DNA from: Bradyrhizobium erythrophlei
Lineage (GTDB): Bacteria; Pseudomonadota; Alphaproteobacteria; Rhizobiales; Xanthobacteraceae
Direction of reading: 5' to 3'
NCBI RefSeq assembly: GCF_900129425.1
Contig: NZ_LT670817.1
Span: 5,766,001-5,830,000 of the forward strand
Length of the DNA stretch: 64,000 bases
In this document: positions 9,298-18,884 of the stretch, one piece after another
Position numbering within the stretch: the first letter of the stretch is position 1
How the letters are laid out: the number at the start of each line of letters is the position of its first letter
Notes under the pieces: model-generated
Told to the model about the DNA's origin: nothing
The model's input: the letters and a program-made list of their open reading frames with translations, nothing else
The model's database searches: none
Position numbers and translations under genes: made by a program

Positions 9298-10137
9298 ATG
9301 ACCGAAGCCGCCGATTTAGCCCGCGCTTCAAGCGCCGTCACCATGCCCGCCCCGCTACTGAGCGTGCGCAACATCGAAGTGGTTTATGACGACGTCATCC
9401 TGGTGCTGCGGGGCCTGAGCCTCGAGGTGCCGCAGGGTGCGATCGTGGCGCTGCTCGGTGCCAACGGCGCGGGCAAATCGACAACGCTGAAGGCGATCTC
9501 GGGACTGCTCAAGACCGAAGACGGCGAAGTCACCCGCGGCGAAATCGTCTTCAACGGCGAACGTATCAACGGAATCGATCCCGACAAGATCGTTCGGCGC
9601 GGCATCTTCCAGGTAATGGAGGGCCGCCGCATCATCTCCGACATGACGTCGCTGGAAAACCTGAAGCTCGGCGCCTTCACCCGCAGCGACAACGAGATCG
9701 GCGCTGACATCGACATGGTCTTCAACTACTTCCCGCGGCTGAAGGAGCGCACCGGCCTGGCCGGCTATCTCTCCGGCGGCGAGCAGCAGATGCTGGCGAT
9801 CGGCCGCGCGCTCATGGCGCGCCCGAAGATGATCCTGATGGACGAGCCGTCGATGGGCCTGTCGCCGCTGCTGGTCAAGGAAGTGTTCGCGATCATCAGC
9901 AAGATCAACCGCGACCTCGGCGTCACCATCCTGCTGGTGGAGCAGAACGCGCGCGCCGCCCTTTCGGTCGCGAGCCACGGCTACATCATGGAGCAGGGCA
10001 AGGTGGTGCTCGACGGCAGCGCCGACGAATTGCGCGACAACGAGGACGTCAAGGAATTCTACCTCGGCGGCGCCGGCGACCAGCGCAAGAGTTTCAAGAA
10101 TTTGAAGAGCTTCAAGCGACGGAAGCGATGGCTGTGA
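9298..10137 (+). CDS. livF: Branched-chain amino acid-type ABC transporter, ATP-binding protein LivF
   Basis: Second ATPase of the importer. From the ATG at 9298 the protein has 279 residues: Walker A GANGAGKST at about 54-62, signature LSGGEQQ at 158-164, and Walker B MILMDEP at 178-184. The N-terminal ~17 residues (MTEAADLARASSAVTM) are an extension relative to short LivF proteins. The lysine- and arginine-rich tail after residue 262 (QRKSFKNLKSFKRRKRW) is also unusual. The reading frame is open upstream through the REP-like repeat, but that part is not convincing protein. Confidence 0.9.
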   Translation: MTEAADLARASSAVTMPAPLLSVRNIEVVYDDVILVLRGLSLEVPQGAIVALLGANGAGKSTTLKAISGLLKTEDGEVTRGEIVFNGERINGIDPDKIVRRGIFQVMEGRRIISDMTSLENLKLGAFTRSDNEIGADIDMVFNYFPRLKERTGLAGYLSGGEQQMLAIGRALMARPKMILMDEPSMGLSPLLVKEVFAIISKINRDLGVTILLVEQNARAALSVASHGYIMEQGKVVLDGSADELRDNEDVKEFYLGGAGDQRKSFKNLKSFKRRKRWL

Positions 10138-10148
10138 GCGCCTCTTCT

Positions 10149-10276
10149 CCCTCGCCCCGCTCTTGCGGGGAGAGGGTCGGGGTGAGGGGCTCTCTCAGCA
10201 GGCGGACTCGCGGAGAGTCCCCCTCACCCGAAATTCGCTCTGCGAATTTCGACCTCTCCCCGCAAGCGGGGCGAGG
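10149..10276. repeat. Long inverted repeat between livF and the second ligase
   Basis: The arm CCTCGCCCCGCTCTTGCGGG and following AGAGGGTCGGGGTGAGGGG is matched in reverse by CCCCTCACCCG ... CCTCTCCCCGCAAGCGGGG near the right end. The right arm carries an extra hairpin, GAAATTCGC-TCT-GCGAATTTC. This resembles a common Bradyrhizobium intergenic repeat. It could form a strong RNA hairpin between livF and the downstream gene. Confidence 0.75.
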
Positions 10277-10300
10277 TAACCGAGATAAGCGAGACTGCAT

Positions 10301-11532
10301 ATGACCGACCACTACGACGCCCTTGAAACCCGCCCGCCCGCGGAACGCGAGGCGGAGCTGTTTTCGCGCTGCCGGACGTACTGCGGAAGGCGATGGCGGC
10401 GCCGGCCTATGCCGAGCGCCTCAAAGGCATCGATCCCGCCGATATCACCAGCCGGGCCGCACTGGCTGGGCTGCGGGTGCTGCGCAAGTCCGATCTCCCG
10501 GCCCTGCACAAGGCCGCCCCGCCGTTCGGTGGCCTCGTCCCGGGCCTCCCTGGTTCGTTTGGGCGGCTATTTACCTCGCCGGGCCCGATCTTCGAGCCCG
10601 AACCCGCGCATGCCGATCCCTGGCGCGGCGCGCGGGCGCTGTTCGCGGCAGGCTTCCGGCCGGGCGACGTGGTGCTGAACACCTTCAGCTATCACCTGAC
10701 GCCCGGCGGCTTCATCTTCGATGCCTCCGCGCGCGCGCTCGGCTGTGCGGTCATCCCGGCCGGACCCGGCAACACCGAAGCCCAGTTCGAGCTGATCGAG
10801 GCGTATCGCCCGGCCGGCTACAGCGGCACGCCTGATTTCCTCAAAATCCTGCTCGACGCGGCCTTGAGCGCAGGACGCGACATCTCGTCGATCAAGCGCG
10901 CACTGGTATCGGGTGCCGCATTCCCGAAGTCGCTGCAGGAGGAAATAAAATCCCGCGGGGTGGAAGCCTACCAGGCGTTCGGGACCGCCGATCTCGGCCT
11001 GATCGCCTTCGAAACCCCGGCCCGCGAAGGCATGGTCGTCAACGAGGACCTGATCCTGGAAATCGTGCAGCCCGGCACCGGCGATCCCGTGGCCGAGGGC
11101 GATGTCGGCGACATCGTGGTCACCTCGCTCGACCCGCATCACCCCTGGATTCGCCTCGCGCTCGGCGACCTGACCGCCGCCCTGCCCGGCCACAGCCCCT
11201 GCGGACGCACCAACATGCGCATCAGGGGCTGGATGGGCCGCGCCGACCAGACCACCAAGGTCAAGGGCATGTTCGTGCGTCCCGAGCAGATCGCGGAGAT
11301 CGGCAGGCGTCATCCCGAACTCGGGCGGCTGCGTCTCGTCGTCAGTCGCGAGGGCGAGACCGATGTAATGACGCTCAGGGCTGAATGCGCGTCCCCGGCC
11401 GGAGGCCTTGGCGGTGAAATCGCCGCGACGCTGCGCACCGTGACAAAGCTTCAAGGCGCCGTCGATCTCGTGGCGCCGGGACAACTGCCCAACGACGGCA
11501 AGGTGATATCAGACGAGCGCAAGCCGGTCTGA
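10301..11532 (+). pseudogene. Phenylacetate-CoA ligase-like AMP-binding protein with an early frameshift
   Basis: The family-like start MTDHYDALETRPPAEREAEL is encoded from ATG 10301. The frame then shifts near 10365-10370, and the continuation LPDVLRKAMAAPAYAERL reads in another frame (codons from 10369). One base appears to be missing in TTTTCGCGCTGCCG. The remaining frame, with its first ATG at 10393, gives 379 residues including SGAAFPKSLQ, YQAFGTADLGL and the C-terminal segment WMGRADQTTKVKGMFVRPEQ typical of PaaK-like ligases. Starting at 10393 would lose about 30 residues. The gene is probably broken, though an N-terminally shortened product remains possible. Confidence 0.75.
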
Positions 11533-11553
11533 TCTCGTGACCAAATCGCCTGC

Positions 11554-12651
11554 CTAAAACTGGCGAACGAGATCAATCACCTCGTCCTGCTGCTCGCGCG
11601 TGATCTCCGCGAACATCGGCAGCGACAAAATGCTGCCCTGGTCGCGATACGCATTCGGAAACTGCTCGGGAACGTGCCCAAGGCGGCTGTAGGCGGCGAG
11701 AAACGGCAGCGCGGTCGGATAGTTGATGGCGGTCTGCACGCCGTTGGCGTTCAAGTGCGCCGCGAGCGCATCGCGACGCGGGTGTTTGATCGTGTAGAGA
11801 TGATAGACGTGCGTGCGATCCGCCCCGACCTGGGGAATCACGACACCTTCGATCTGATTGAGGCCGGCATCGTAAATCTTCGCGGCATCCTGGCGCGCTT
11901 TGGTCCAGTCTGGCAAATGCGGCAATTTGGCCGACAGGATCGCCGCCTGCATGCCGTCGAGCCGGCTGTTGATGCCCTCGATGCGATGCTGATGTTTTAC
12001 CACGCCACCGTGTCGGGCGAGCATGGTCATGTGCTCGGCTAGTTCGCTGTCGTTGGTGACGACCGCGCCGGCATCGCCCATCGCCCCCAGATTCTTGCCC
12101 GGATAGAACGAATAGGTTGCGGCGGCGCCGAACGTGCCGATCTGCCGCCCCTTGTAGCGCGCCAGATGCGCCTGCGCGCAATCTTCAATCACCCAGAGAT
12201 TGTGCCTAGCCGCGATCGCCATGATCGCGGCCATATCCGCCGGCTGCCCGTACAGATGCACCGGAATGATACCGACCGTCCGCGGCGTGATCGCCGCCTC
12301 AATCGCCGTCGGATCGATCGTAAAGGTGGCGCCGTCGGCGTCGCAGAACACGACCGTAGCGCCGGCATGCGTGATCATTGCGGACGTGCTGATCCACGAA
12401 TGCGCCGTGGTGATGACTTCGTCGCCCGGCTCAACCTTCAGCGCGGCCATGGCCAGATAGAGCGCATCGGTGCCATTGGCGCATGAGACGCAATGCCCGG
12501 CATCCACCGCGCCGGCGAACTCCTGCTCGAAAGCATCGACGTAGGGTCCGCGAATGAACGCATTGTCGCGGATGACAGCGGCAATTGCGGCGTCGATCTC
12601 GCCCTTGATCTTTTGATACTGAAGCTGCAGATCCGCAAACGGTACCGACAT
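11554..12651 (-). CDS. wbpE: DegT/DnrJ/EryC1/StrS-type sugar aminotransferase (WbpE-like)
   Basis: A PLP enzyme that aminates a keto sugar nucleotide. The 365-residue protein has the family start VPFADLQLQYQKIKGEID, Asp157 in VIEDCAQAH for the pyridine nitrogen, and Lys186 in SFYPGKNLGAMGDAGAV as the Schiff-base lysine. It is last of three genes after a WbpB-like dehydrogenase and a WbpD-like acetyltransferase. In Pseudomonas that set makes UDP-2,3-diacetamido-2,3-dideoxy-D-glucuronate, and WbpE adds the 3-amino group. The exact sugar here is inferred from the trio, not proven. Confidence 0.85.
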   Translation of the reverse strand: MSVPFADLQLQYQKIKGEIDAAIAAVIRDNAFIRGPYVDAFEQEFAGAVDAGHCVSCANGTDALYLAMAALKVEPGDEVITTAHSWISTSAMITHAGATVVFCDADGATFTIDPTAIEAAITPRTVGIIPVHLYGQPADMAAIMAIAARHNLWVIEDCAQAHLARYKGRQIGTFGAAATYSFYPGKNLGAMGDAGAVVTNDSELAEHMTMLARHGGVVKHQHRIEGINSRLDGMQAAILSAKLPHLPDWTKARQDAAKIYDAGLNQIEGVVIPQVGADRTHVYHLYTIKHPRRDALAAHLNANGVQTAINYPTALPFLAAYSRLGHVPEQFPNAYRDQGSILSLPMFAEITREQQDEVIDLVRQF

Positions 12652-12663
12652 TGATCGTCTTTC

Positions 12664-13131
12664 TTATTTACGCGGCGGAAGCCGGCGCGCGGGGTTTCCC
12701 GCATAGGTGCCGGCGGCGGTTATGTCAGCGGTCACAACCGCCCCTGCCCCGATCACGACATCGTCGGCGATGCGCACCGGCATGATCGTGGCATTGGAGC
12801 CGATCGAGACCCGATTGCCTATCACGGTTTCGCGCCACAGTTCCTTACGTCCGCCGGATGGGCCGCCGCTCGAGAAGGTGTCATTGATGAACATGACGCC
12901 ATGGCCGACAAAGCAGTCATCGCCGACCGTCACCAGTTCGCAGATAAAGGCATGCGACTGCACGCGGGTACGCGCACCGATGCTGACGCCCTTCTGGATC
13001 TCGGTGAAAGGGCCGACAAAACAGTCATCGCCGATCCTGCAGCCGTAGAGGTTGCACGGTTCCACGATCCTGACCCGGGCGCCGAATTCGACGTCGCGCA
13101 CGCCGATCTGATGCACGTCCGGCTGGTTCAC
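12664..13131 (-). CDS. wbpD: Left-handed beta-helix N-acetyltransferase (WbpD-like)
   Basis: A 155-residue hexapeptide-repeat acyltransferase. Repeats such as IGDDCFVGPFTEIQKGVSIG and VGDDCFVGHGVMFINDTFS run through most of the chain, ending VIGAGAVVTADITAAGTYAGNPARRL, the usual left-handed-helix close. The WbpD/WlbB family acetylates the 3-amino group of the uronic sugar nucleotide made by the neighbouring genes. It starts at GTG 13131, overlapping the preceding stop by four bases (GTGA), so it is coupled to the dehydrogenase. It ends 12 bases before the aminotransferase. Confidence 0.85.
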   Translation of the reverse strand: MNQPDVHQIGVRDVEFGARVRIVEPCNLYGCRIGDDCFVGPFTEIQKGVSIGARTRVQSHAFICELVTVGDDCFVGHGVMFINDTFSSGGPSGGRKELWRETVIGNRVSIGSNATIMPVRIADDVVIGAGAVVTADITAAGTYAGNPARRLPPRK

Positions 13132-14189
13132 GACGCCACACCGAGCCGGCTCAGCCGCGGCGTGAAGCGCAGCGCGACTTCCTGGCCGGTCTCGATCGAC
13201 TCATAAAGCGCGGAGATCAGCTCGAGACTCTTGCGCCCCTCAAGACCGTCCACCAGCGCCGCGCGTTGATTGATCAGGCAGTCGATCACATGCTGATAAT
13301 AGGCCTGATGGCCGAAGCCGTAGACGTTCGGCGGATTGACGGAAAATTTCTCGACCACGTCCTTGTCTGACGCAAGTTCGTTCACAAACCGCCAGTGCCT
13401 GATCTGGTTGACGGCGAAGCCCGCGATTTCAACCGTCCCCCCTGCGCCCAGGATCGAGAGCGAGCCTTCGAGGTCCGTCGGCCGCGCCGCAGTGGTCGCC
13501 TCGATAATTCCCAGCGCGCCGTTGCGGAATTTCAGCGTCGCGACCGCGGTGTCCTCGGTTTCGATTTTTGCAAGCGCGGTGATCGCGCGTGCATGAACGC
13601 TCACGACATCGCCGAAAAACCACTCCAGCATGTCGACGTGGTGGCTGGCCTGGTTGGTAAGCACGCCGCCATCATAGGCCCACGTGCCGCGCCACTCGTC
13701 CTGATCGTAATAGGCCTGGTCCCGGCACCAGCGCACGCGCACGGTACCCAGAATCAGGCGCCCGAACCGTCCGGCTTGCAGGGCTTCGCGCGCCTTGACG
13801 ACTGGGACGTTGAAGCGATTCTGCTTGACGATAAACAGCTTGACGCCGGCTTCGTCACAGGCGCGGATCATGTCATCGGCGTCCTGAAGCCGCAACGCCA
13901 TTGGTTTTTCGACGACGACGTGTTTTCCTGCCCTGGCACAGGCGATGACATGTTCAGGGTGCATTCCGCTCGGCGTCAGAACCGCTACCGCGTCAATGTC
14001 GTTCCGCGCCAGAAAGTCATCGATATCGTAAAGCGCGGGAACGCCGAACTTCGATGCGACGGCGTCGGCGCGCGCGCGAATCGGATCGCAGACGGCGACG
14101 AGACTGGCCCGGTCGATATGACCGCCGCCCAACAACTCGGAATGACGCTTCGCAATGCGTCCACATCCGAGCAGGCCGAATCTAATCAT
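13128..14189 (-). CDS. wbpB: Gfo/Idh/MocA-type sugar-nucleotide dehydrogenase (WbpB/WlbA-like)
   Basis: An NAD-dependent oxidoreductase of 353 residues. MIRFGLLGCGRIAKRHSELL is the N-terminal Rossmann motif, VVVEKPMAL carries the conserved EKP, and the middle holds the substrate-domain stretch NQASHHVDMLEWFFGDV. WbpB/WlbA oxidises C3 of UDP-N-acetylglucosaminuronate before transamination. The ATG at 14189 is chosen because AAAGGAAG precedes it by six bases; the frame is open further upstream without a ribosome site. It is first in the three-gene set. Confidence 0.87.
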   Translation of the reverse strand: MIRFGLLGCGRIAKRHSELLGGGHIDRASLVAVCDPIRARADAVASKFGVPALYDIDDFLARNDIDAVAVLTPSGMHPEHVIACARAGKHVVVEKPMALRLQDADDMIRACDEAGVKLFIVKQNRFNVPVVKAREALQAGRFGRLILGTVRVRWCRDQAYYDQDEWRGTWAYDGGVLTNQASHHVDMLEWFFGDVVSVHARAITALAKIETEDTAVATLKFRNGALGIIEATTAARPTDLEGSLSILGAGGTVEIAGFAVNQIRHWRFVNELASDKDVVEKFSVNPPNVYGFGHQAYYQHVIDCLINQRAALVDGLEGRKSLELISALYESIETGQEVALRFTPRLSRLGVAS

Positions 14190-14494
14190 TGCAACTTCCT
14201 TTGCGGCGGTCGCCGGTTCGCAAGAAAATCGAAAAGGCGGTGGACGCAGGTGCAGTATAGACCCCCGTTCTATATTAATAAAAGCCACTGTAAATCAAGG
14301 CGTTTAGGGGCGCTATTCGAACTGTCCGCGATCGTTGTCCGGCCCGACAAAATTCGGCATTGCGTCTGAGCATCCCAGCTGCGCTCGCGAGGCCACGCGA
14401 CGGCCTTTGACCGGCTAATTGCGGGTTGTGCGCCTTTGGCGATTAAGCTATCTCGCTGCGAGAAACGCCCGCCGCAAACGATGGCAAACGACGA

Positions 14495-15886
14495 ATGGCC
14501 GATCATCATCCGCACGATCGAGAGCGCCTCCGACTTGGCCTGCTGATTTGTATCCACATCGTCATTTCCTGCGTATCTCTGATTTATCTTGCGGATAACA
14601 GGTTCCCGATCGCCTTCGAACCCACCACGTTTCACATCTTCTATGATCCCTCGCGATGGTACGTCGCGGTTGCCGTGGTGGCGGCCTTTGCGCTTGTCTC
14701 GCCTCTTTTCGTACTCGCAAGCTTCAGCTTCGGCTACTTTGTCGGGTTCTATTTTTACATGATGGTTCTCAGCTATCTTTGGCTGAGCTGTTTCACAAAT
14801 TTGCACTACGACCATCGTTTGGCGGGGGTTTCCGCCGCAGCATCGGCTATTGCGTTTCTCTTGCCCGCCCTCTTTATCTCATCACCGATCCGGCAGGCAT
14901 ATGCGCTGTCGGAATCGGCGTTTGACCGGCTTTTGACGTTTATCATGTTGCTGGGTGCCGCTACGGTCGCCATTGGCGCAGCCTACAGTTTCCAATTTGC
15001 TTCTATCGACGACATGTCCGCCCTTCGGAATAAAATCGTATCCCCGACGATACTGAATTATTTGATCGGAACAACTTACAGCGCATTATTGCCGTTTGCC
15101 TTTGCGGGCTTTGCGGCACGCAAGGCCTACTGGCGAGCCGGCGCTGTCCTGCTTCTTCTGTGTTTCTTCTATCCGATTACGCTCACCAAGATCGCCCTTT
15201 TTACTCCGTTCTGGCTCATTGCAGTATTTTTGCTTTCAAAGCTCGCCGACGCCAGAAGCGCCGTCGTGCTGTCGTTGCTTGTTCCGATTGCTTCGGTGCT
15301 TTTCCTGGTCATCCTGTTTGGGGCACCCACGTCATTGCTTTTTTCCATCGTCAGTCTTCGGCTTGGGGCAATTCCATCGATTGCGATGGACGTCTACAAC
15401 GACTTCTTTTCCAGGCATGAGCTCACCTACTTCTGTCAGATATCGTTCCTGAAACCAATCATGCATTGCCCTTATCAGGAACAATTGGGAATCGTGATGC
15501 TGAAGGCTTACCAGCTCGGCAATTTCAACGGTTCGCTGTTCGCTACCGAAGGCATCGCATCGGTAGGGGTGTGGTTCGCGCCTGTTACCGTGTTCATGTG
15601 CGGGCTGGTCATCGCGCTCGGCAATCGCTTGTCCGCCGGACTCCCGGCCGGCTTTGTCCTGATCTCCGGAGCGATTATTCCCCAGGCTCTGCTCAATGTG
15701 CCCCTCACTACGGTTCTGCTCACGCACGGTGCGGGACTTCTGTTCCTTTTATGGTACGTGACGCCCCGCACAATTTTCGAGCCAGGAACCGGCACGCAGA
15801 GCGCTGCCCACCAGCTCGACCCGCCAGAAACGCAGTGGAGGTGCGCAATCCGGTTTGATCCATCACATCACCGCCGCGACGATTGA
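14495..15886 (+). CDS. Polytopic membrane protein, probable O-antigen/polysaccharide polymerase (Wzy-like)
   Basis: 463 residues with about ten to twelve hydrophobic segments and a large polar loop near 270-330 (RHELTYFCQISFLKPIMHCPY). The segment GNFNGSLFATEGIASVGVWF resembles a conserved patch of oligosaccharide repeat-unit polymerases. Context supports polymerisation of lipid-linked repeats: a flippase, glycosyltransferases and sugar-nucleotide genes surround it. Wzy proteins diverge strongly, so the call rests on topology and location. It is the only plus-strand gene in this half of the locus. Its last 19 bases overlap the convergent glycosyltransferase gene. The stretch looks more AT-rich than its neighbours. 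Confidence 0.65.
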   Translation: MADHHPHDRERLRLGLLICIHIVISCVSLIYLADNRFPIAFEPTTFHIFYDPSRWYVAVAVVAAFALVSPLFVLASFSFGYFVGFYFYMMVLSYLWLSCFTNLHYDHRLAGVSAAASAIAFLLPALFISSPIRQAYALSESAFDRLLTFIMLLGAATVAIGAAYSFQFASIDDMSALRNKIVSPTILNYLIGTTYSALLPFAFAGFAARKAYWRAGAVLLLLCFFYPITLTKIALFTPFWLIAVFLLSKLADARSAVVLSLLVPIASVLFLVILFGAPTSLLFSIVSLRLGAIPSIAMDVYNDFFSRHELTYFCQISFLKPIMHCPYQEQLGIVMLKAYQLGNFNGSLFATEGIASVGVWFAPVTVFMCGLVIALGNRLSAGLPAGFVLISGAIIPQALLNVPLTTVLLTHGAGLLFLLWYVTPRTIFEPGTGTQSAAHQLDPPETQWRCAIRFDPSHHRRDD

Positions 15887-17043
15887 ACCGCACTCCGTAC
15901 GACCTGTACAAAATCCGCGGCAAAGGCCGCCACCCGCTCATTGAGACTCGGCAGCAGATCGCGGGCCACTGACGGTTGCGCGGTTTGCGACACCTTCGAG
16001 AGGTGATCAGCCAGCATCCCGGGATCGTCGATGCCGAAATAGCGCGCCGTGCCGCCGGTCTGTTCGCGGTGAACATCGATGTCGGAAAGGATCAAGGGCA
16101 CGCCGAACGATTTGGCCTCCTCGACGGTCGTGCTCCAGCCCTCGAAGCGAGACGGGTTGATGAGCGCCATCGAACTCCGCAACAGGGCGTACACGTGGTC
16201 CAACGGAATCATTCCGAGGTAGCGAAAATTCGTTTCGAGATCGCGATCCTTGACCTGCCTCATCAGGCCGCCGAAATAGTCTGCTTCACGGGGATCATCC
16301 GGGCTGCCTGAGGCCGCGACGACGACATCCGGCCCGCGCTTCTTCAGAAGGGTCAGCGCGTCGACCACGACCTGATGGTTCTTGTGCCGCCAGAACTGAT
16401 TCGGCAGATAAAAATATTTTGGCGGCAAGCCATATTGCGCCAGGATTTCGGACGGCTTGGCGGTCAGCAGGGCAAGCGCGGGCTGCGTCGCGAACCGGAC
16501 CACCGAGATGCCGTTCGTCAAACCCGGATAAAATTTCCGGCAGTCGCGCAGCGCGCTTTCGCTGCTCAGCATAATGCGCCGGCCGGACGCCACCTGGGCG
16601 CGAAAGCCAAGATCGCGACGCCACCGTGCTGCCGGCGAAAACAGCTGCGGCAGCCGGCGATGCTGAAAATCCGGAAACCACGCGATCGCCGGAAAAGGCA
16701 GACGCCAGCCGAAAAAACGGGCGTTTTCGAACACAAGATCGATGCGTTTGGCCTGAAATTCGGCCGCAGCCGAGCTGTCGACCCCAAACGCGAGCGCACG
16801 CGCAAGACCTGAATGACGACGGTCAAAGACAGCCGATCGCACGACTTCGACCGCGGGGATCTGTGAGAGAGCCGCTAGTTCGGCGGCATCGTCATCCATC
16901 CCGGCGAACACAATGGGGCTGATTTCACCGGGGCGATAGCGGCTCAGGGCATCAAAAAGGTTGAGCTGGTAGTTGTAACCGCCGGCCCAAAGGCGGCGGG
17001 GGATATTCGTGAAGGCGACCCGAAGCGGTGCACAGCCGCTCAA
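15868..17043 (-). CDS. Glycosyltransferase, GT-B fold group 1
   Basis: Transfers a sugar to the growing repeat unit. The C-terminal half is typical of GT family 4-like enzymes: FYLPNQFWRHKNHQVVVDAL is a donor-domain start, and PSRFEGWSTTVEEAKSFGVP carries the EGxxxxxxEA-type nucleotide-sugar motif. The probable start is TTG 17043, giving 391 residues with the start SGCAPLRVAFTNIPRRLWAGG. It overlaps the stop of the epimerase gene by four bases (TTGA). The open frame extends upstream inside the epimerase gene, but that part is a shadow. Sugar and linkage are unknown. Confidence 0.82.
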   Translation of the reverse strand: MSGCAPLRVAFTNIPRRLWAGGYNYQLNLFDALSRYRPGEISPIVFAGMDDDAAELAALSQIPAVEVVRSAVFDRRHSGLARALAFGVDSSAAAEFQAKRIDLVFENARFFGWRLPFPAIAWFPDFQHRRLPQLFSPAARWRRDLGFRAQVASGRRIMLSSESALRDCRKFYPGLTNGISVVRFATQPALALLTAKPSEILAQYGLPPKYFYLPNQFWRHKNHQVVVDALTLLKKRGPDVVVAASGSPDDPREADYFGGLMRQVKDRDLETNFRYLGMIPLDHVYALLRSSMALINPSRFEGWSTTVEEAKSFGVPLILSDIDVHREQTGGTARYFGIDDPGMLADHLSKVSQTAQPSVARDLLPSLNERVAAFAADFVQVVRSAVQSSRR

Positions 17044-17969
17044 CGGACCTGACCCTTGAACCAGTTCACATAGTCCGCAAGGCCGCGGTCGATCGGGATG
17101 CGCCAGTCGAATGGCAGGCGGCGCAAGCCGGCATCGTCGGCCAGCAGGCTGAAAGGATCTCCTGCCCTGACAACGCCGGAATAGCGCACGGCGATGGGTG
17201 AGCCCCAATTCCTGACCAGCATGCTCGCGATGCCGGCGACGCTGGTGCCACGCCCCGATCCGCCATTGATAACCCGAAACGGTTCCTGCTGCGGCAGTTC
17301 GCCGATCCTGGTCAGCAGCCGGACGACGTCACGCACGTCGGTCCAGTCGCGTATTTCGTCGCCGGTTCCGCCCAGAACCAGCGTTCGTTCGCCCTGCGCA
17401 AGCCGGGAACAGATGTCCCACAGCAATTGCTTGCGAAGATGCGGTCCGTAAACCGAGAACAATCGCGTCACGGTGCTGCGAACGCCGAAGCTCATGGCGT
17501 AGCTTCTGCACAATTGCTCCATCATTAGCTTGTGCTGACCATACGGCGACATCGGAGTCAGCACCGCATCCTCGGAGATCGGGCCGCCGTGGTCCGCGCC
17601 GTAGACCGCCGCACTTGACGCGACGATCACCGGACATTCCGGTGCAGAGCCGCGAAGCCACTCCAGCAATCGCGCCGTGCTTGCGACGGTGCGGGAGAAA
17701 TCCTCGAAAGGCTGCGCGATCGACAATCCGACCGACGATCCGCCCGCAAGATGAAAAACCGTTGACGGCAATCCGTGTCCGGCCGCGAGCGCATTCAGAT
17801 TGGCCGCGTCGATCTCGCCATTCAGCCAGCTCTGCAGGCCGAGACGTTGTTTTTCGAGGTCTTCAAGCGCGCCATGGCCGATGCCATGGACGGCGTAGCC
17901 GGCGTCCGCCAATTCGCGGGCCAGGTAACGACCGATGAAACCATTGGCCCCGGTGATCCAGACGGTCAT
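17040..17969 (-). CDS. NAD-dependent epimerase/dehydratase (extended SDR)
   Basis: A 309-residue sugar-nucleotide enzyme. MTVWITGANGFIGRYLA holds the GxxGxxG Rossmann motif, SSAAVYG supplies the catalytic serine region, and SPYGQHKLMMEQL the YxxxK pair. It starts at ATG 17969 with a four-base ATGA overlap with the methyltransferase gene. The family covers 4-epimerases and 4-reductases of UDP-, GDP- and dTDP-sugars, and I cannot fix the substrate. Its place between a methyltransferase and a glycosyltransferase points to a sugar of the same repeat unit. Confidence 0.85.
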   Translation of the reverse strand: MTVWITGANGFIGRYLARELADAGYAVHGIGHGALEDLEKQRLGLQSWLNGEIDAANLNALAAGHGLPSTVFHLAGGSSVGLSIAQPFEDFSRTVASTARLLEWLRGSAPECPVIVASSAAVYGADHGGPISEDAVLTPMSPYGQHKLMMEQLCRSYAMSFGVRSTVTRLFSVYGPHLRKQLLWDICSRLAQGERTLVLGGTGDEIRDWTDVRDVVRLLTRIGELPQQEPFRVINGGSGRGTSVAGIASMLVRNWGSPIAVRYSGVVRAGDPFSLLADDAGLRRLPFDWRIPIDRGLADYVNWFKGQVR

Positions 17970-18823
17970 GGCGCCGCCTTGTGGCCGACAAACGAGTAAA
18001 GCCTTCCCGGCCGGTTGTCGAAGCGCTCGGCGATCGAAAGCAGCGCTCGAAAAATCCGATTGGAACCAAGTGCCGCACGCCACAGCGGCCTTGCCGGTAT
18101 CTTTTGCGAAACCTTGTCTATGACGGCATCGCGCAGGCTGTCGATCGTGTAGGGGAACAGATTGATCGGACTCTTGAGCGGAGACAGCACCTGCAGGGGG
18201 CCAAAACCCGCAGCTTTCAACGCGCCTATATAGCGGTCGAGAAGAAACGCATGCTCGCCGCCGTAGAGGTGATGCAGGGGATGTCCATCGAGGAATTGAC
18301 CGAGGTCGGTCTCTTTGCTGATCACATGCTCACGCGCGGCGATCAGGATTCCACCCGGACGCAGCACGCGATACATCTCGGAACACGCAAGCTCGAGATC
18401 GCGGGTGTGGTGGAGGACAGCCCGGGCAAAAACAACACCGAACGCACCATCGGCAAACGGCAGACGTTCGGAAAATTCCTCGACTACGCTGATCGGCAGC
18501 GCGGCTTCCGCCGCCAGCGCACGGATCGCGCCGGCGCCGACGATGGCGCTGGGATCCGGCTCGAGCGACGTGACCTGGAATCCGTCCCGCGCGAGCGCGT
18601 AGCTCGCGATCCCGCGCCCGGCGCCGACGTCGAGCGCTTTGCCTCCCCGGCCGCGCAGCAGTTGGGAAACCGCCTGCCATTCGCCGCTGCCCCGATAGCG
18701 CTCGGCAGCCGCGACCAGCGGGTCGTCGTAAAACGCGTCAACAACGAGTTGCCGCCGCGCCGGCTGGTTGCGAAGCCAGACCACCGCGTCTTCCCAGGAC
18801 AGTATTTTTGGATCCATCTCCAT
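17966..18823 (-). CDS. SAM-dependent methyltransferase, class I
   Basis: 285 residues. The SAM-binding motif is ALDVGAGRGIASYAL near residues 63-77, followed by the acidic turn SLEPDP and the motif region LPFADGAFGVVFARAVLHHT, then the typical RVLRPGGILIA strand. This is the UbiE/type-11 arrangement. In polysaccharide loci such enzymes O-methylate sugars or cap chains. The stop overlaps the epimerase start (ATGA). Two ATG codons (18823 and 18817) are possible starts. Confidence 0.82.
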   Translation of the reverse strand: MEMDPKILSWEDAVVWLRNQPARRQLVVDAFYDDPLVAAAERYRGSGEWQAVSQLLRGRGGKALDVGAGRGIASYALARDGFQVTSLEPDPSAIVGAGAIRALAAEAALPISVVEEFSERLPFADGAFGVVFARAVLHHTRDLELACSEMYRVLRPGGILIAAREHVISKETDLGQFLDGHPLHHLYGGEHAFLLDRYIGALKAAGFGPLQVLSPLKSPINLFPYTIDSLRDAVIDKVSQKIPARPLWRAALGSNRIFRALLSIAERFDNRPGRLYSFVGHKAAP

Positions 18824-18884
18824 CCCAAGGCCTTGACCGCAATTTGCAGGCTCGCACAGGAAAGCTTGCGTCGGGTACTATTCG

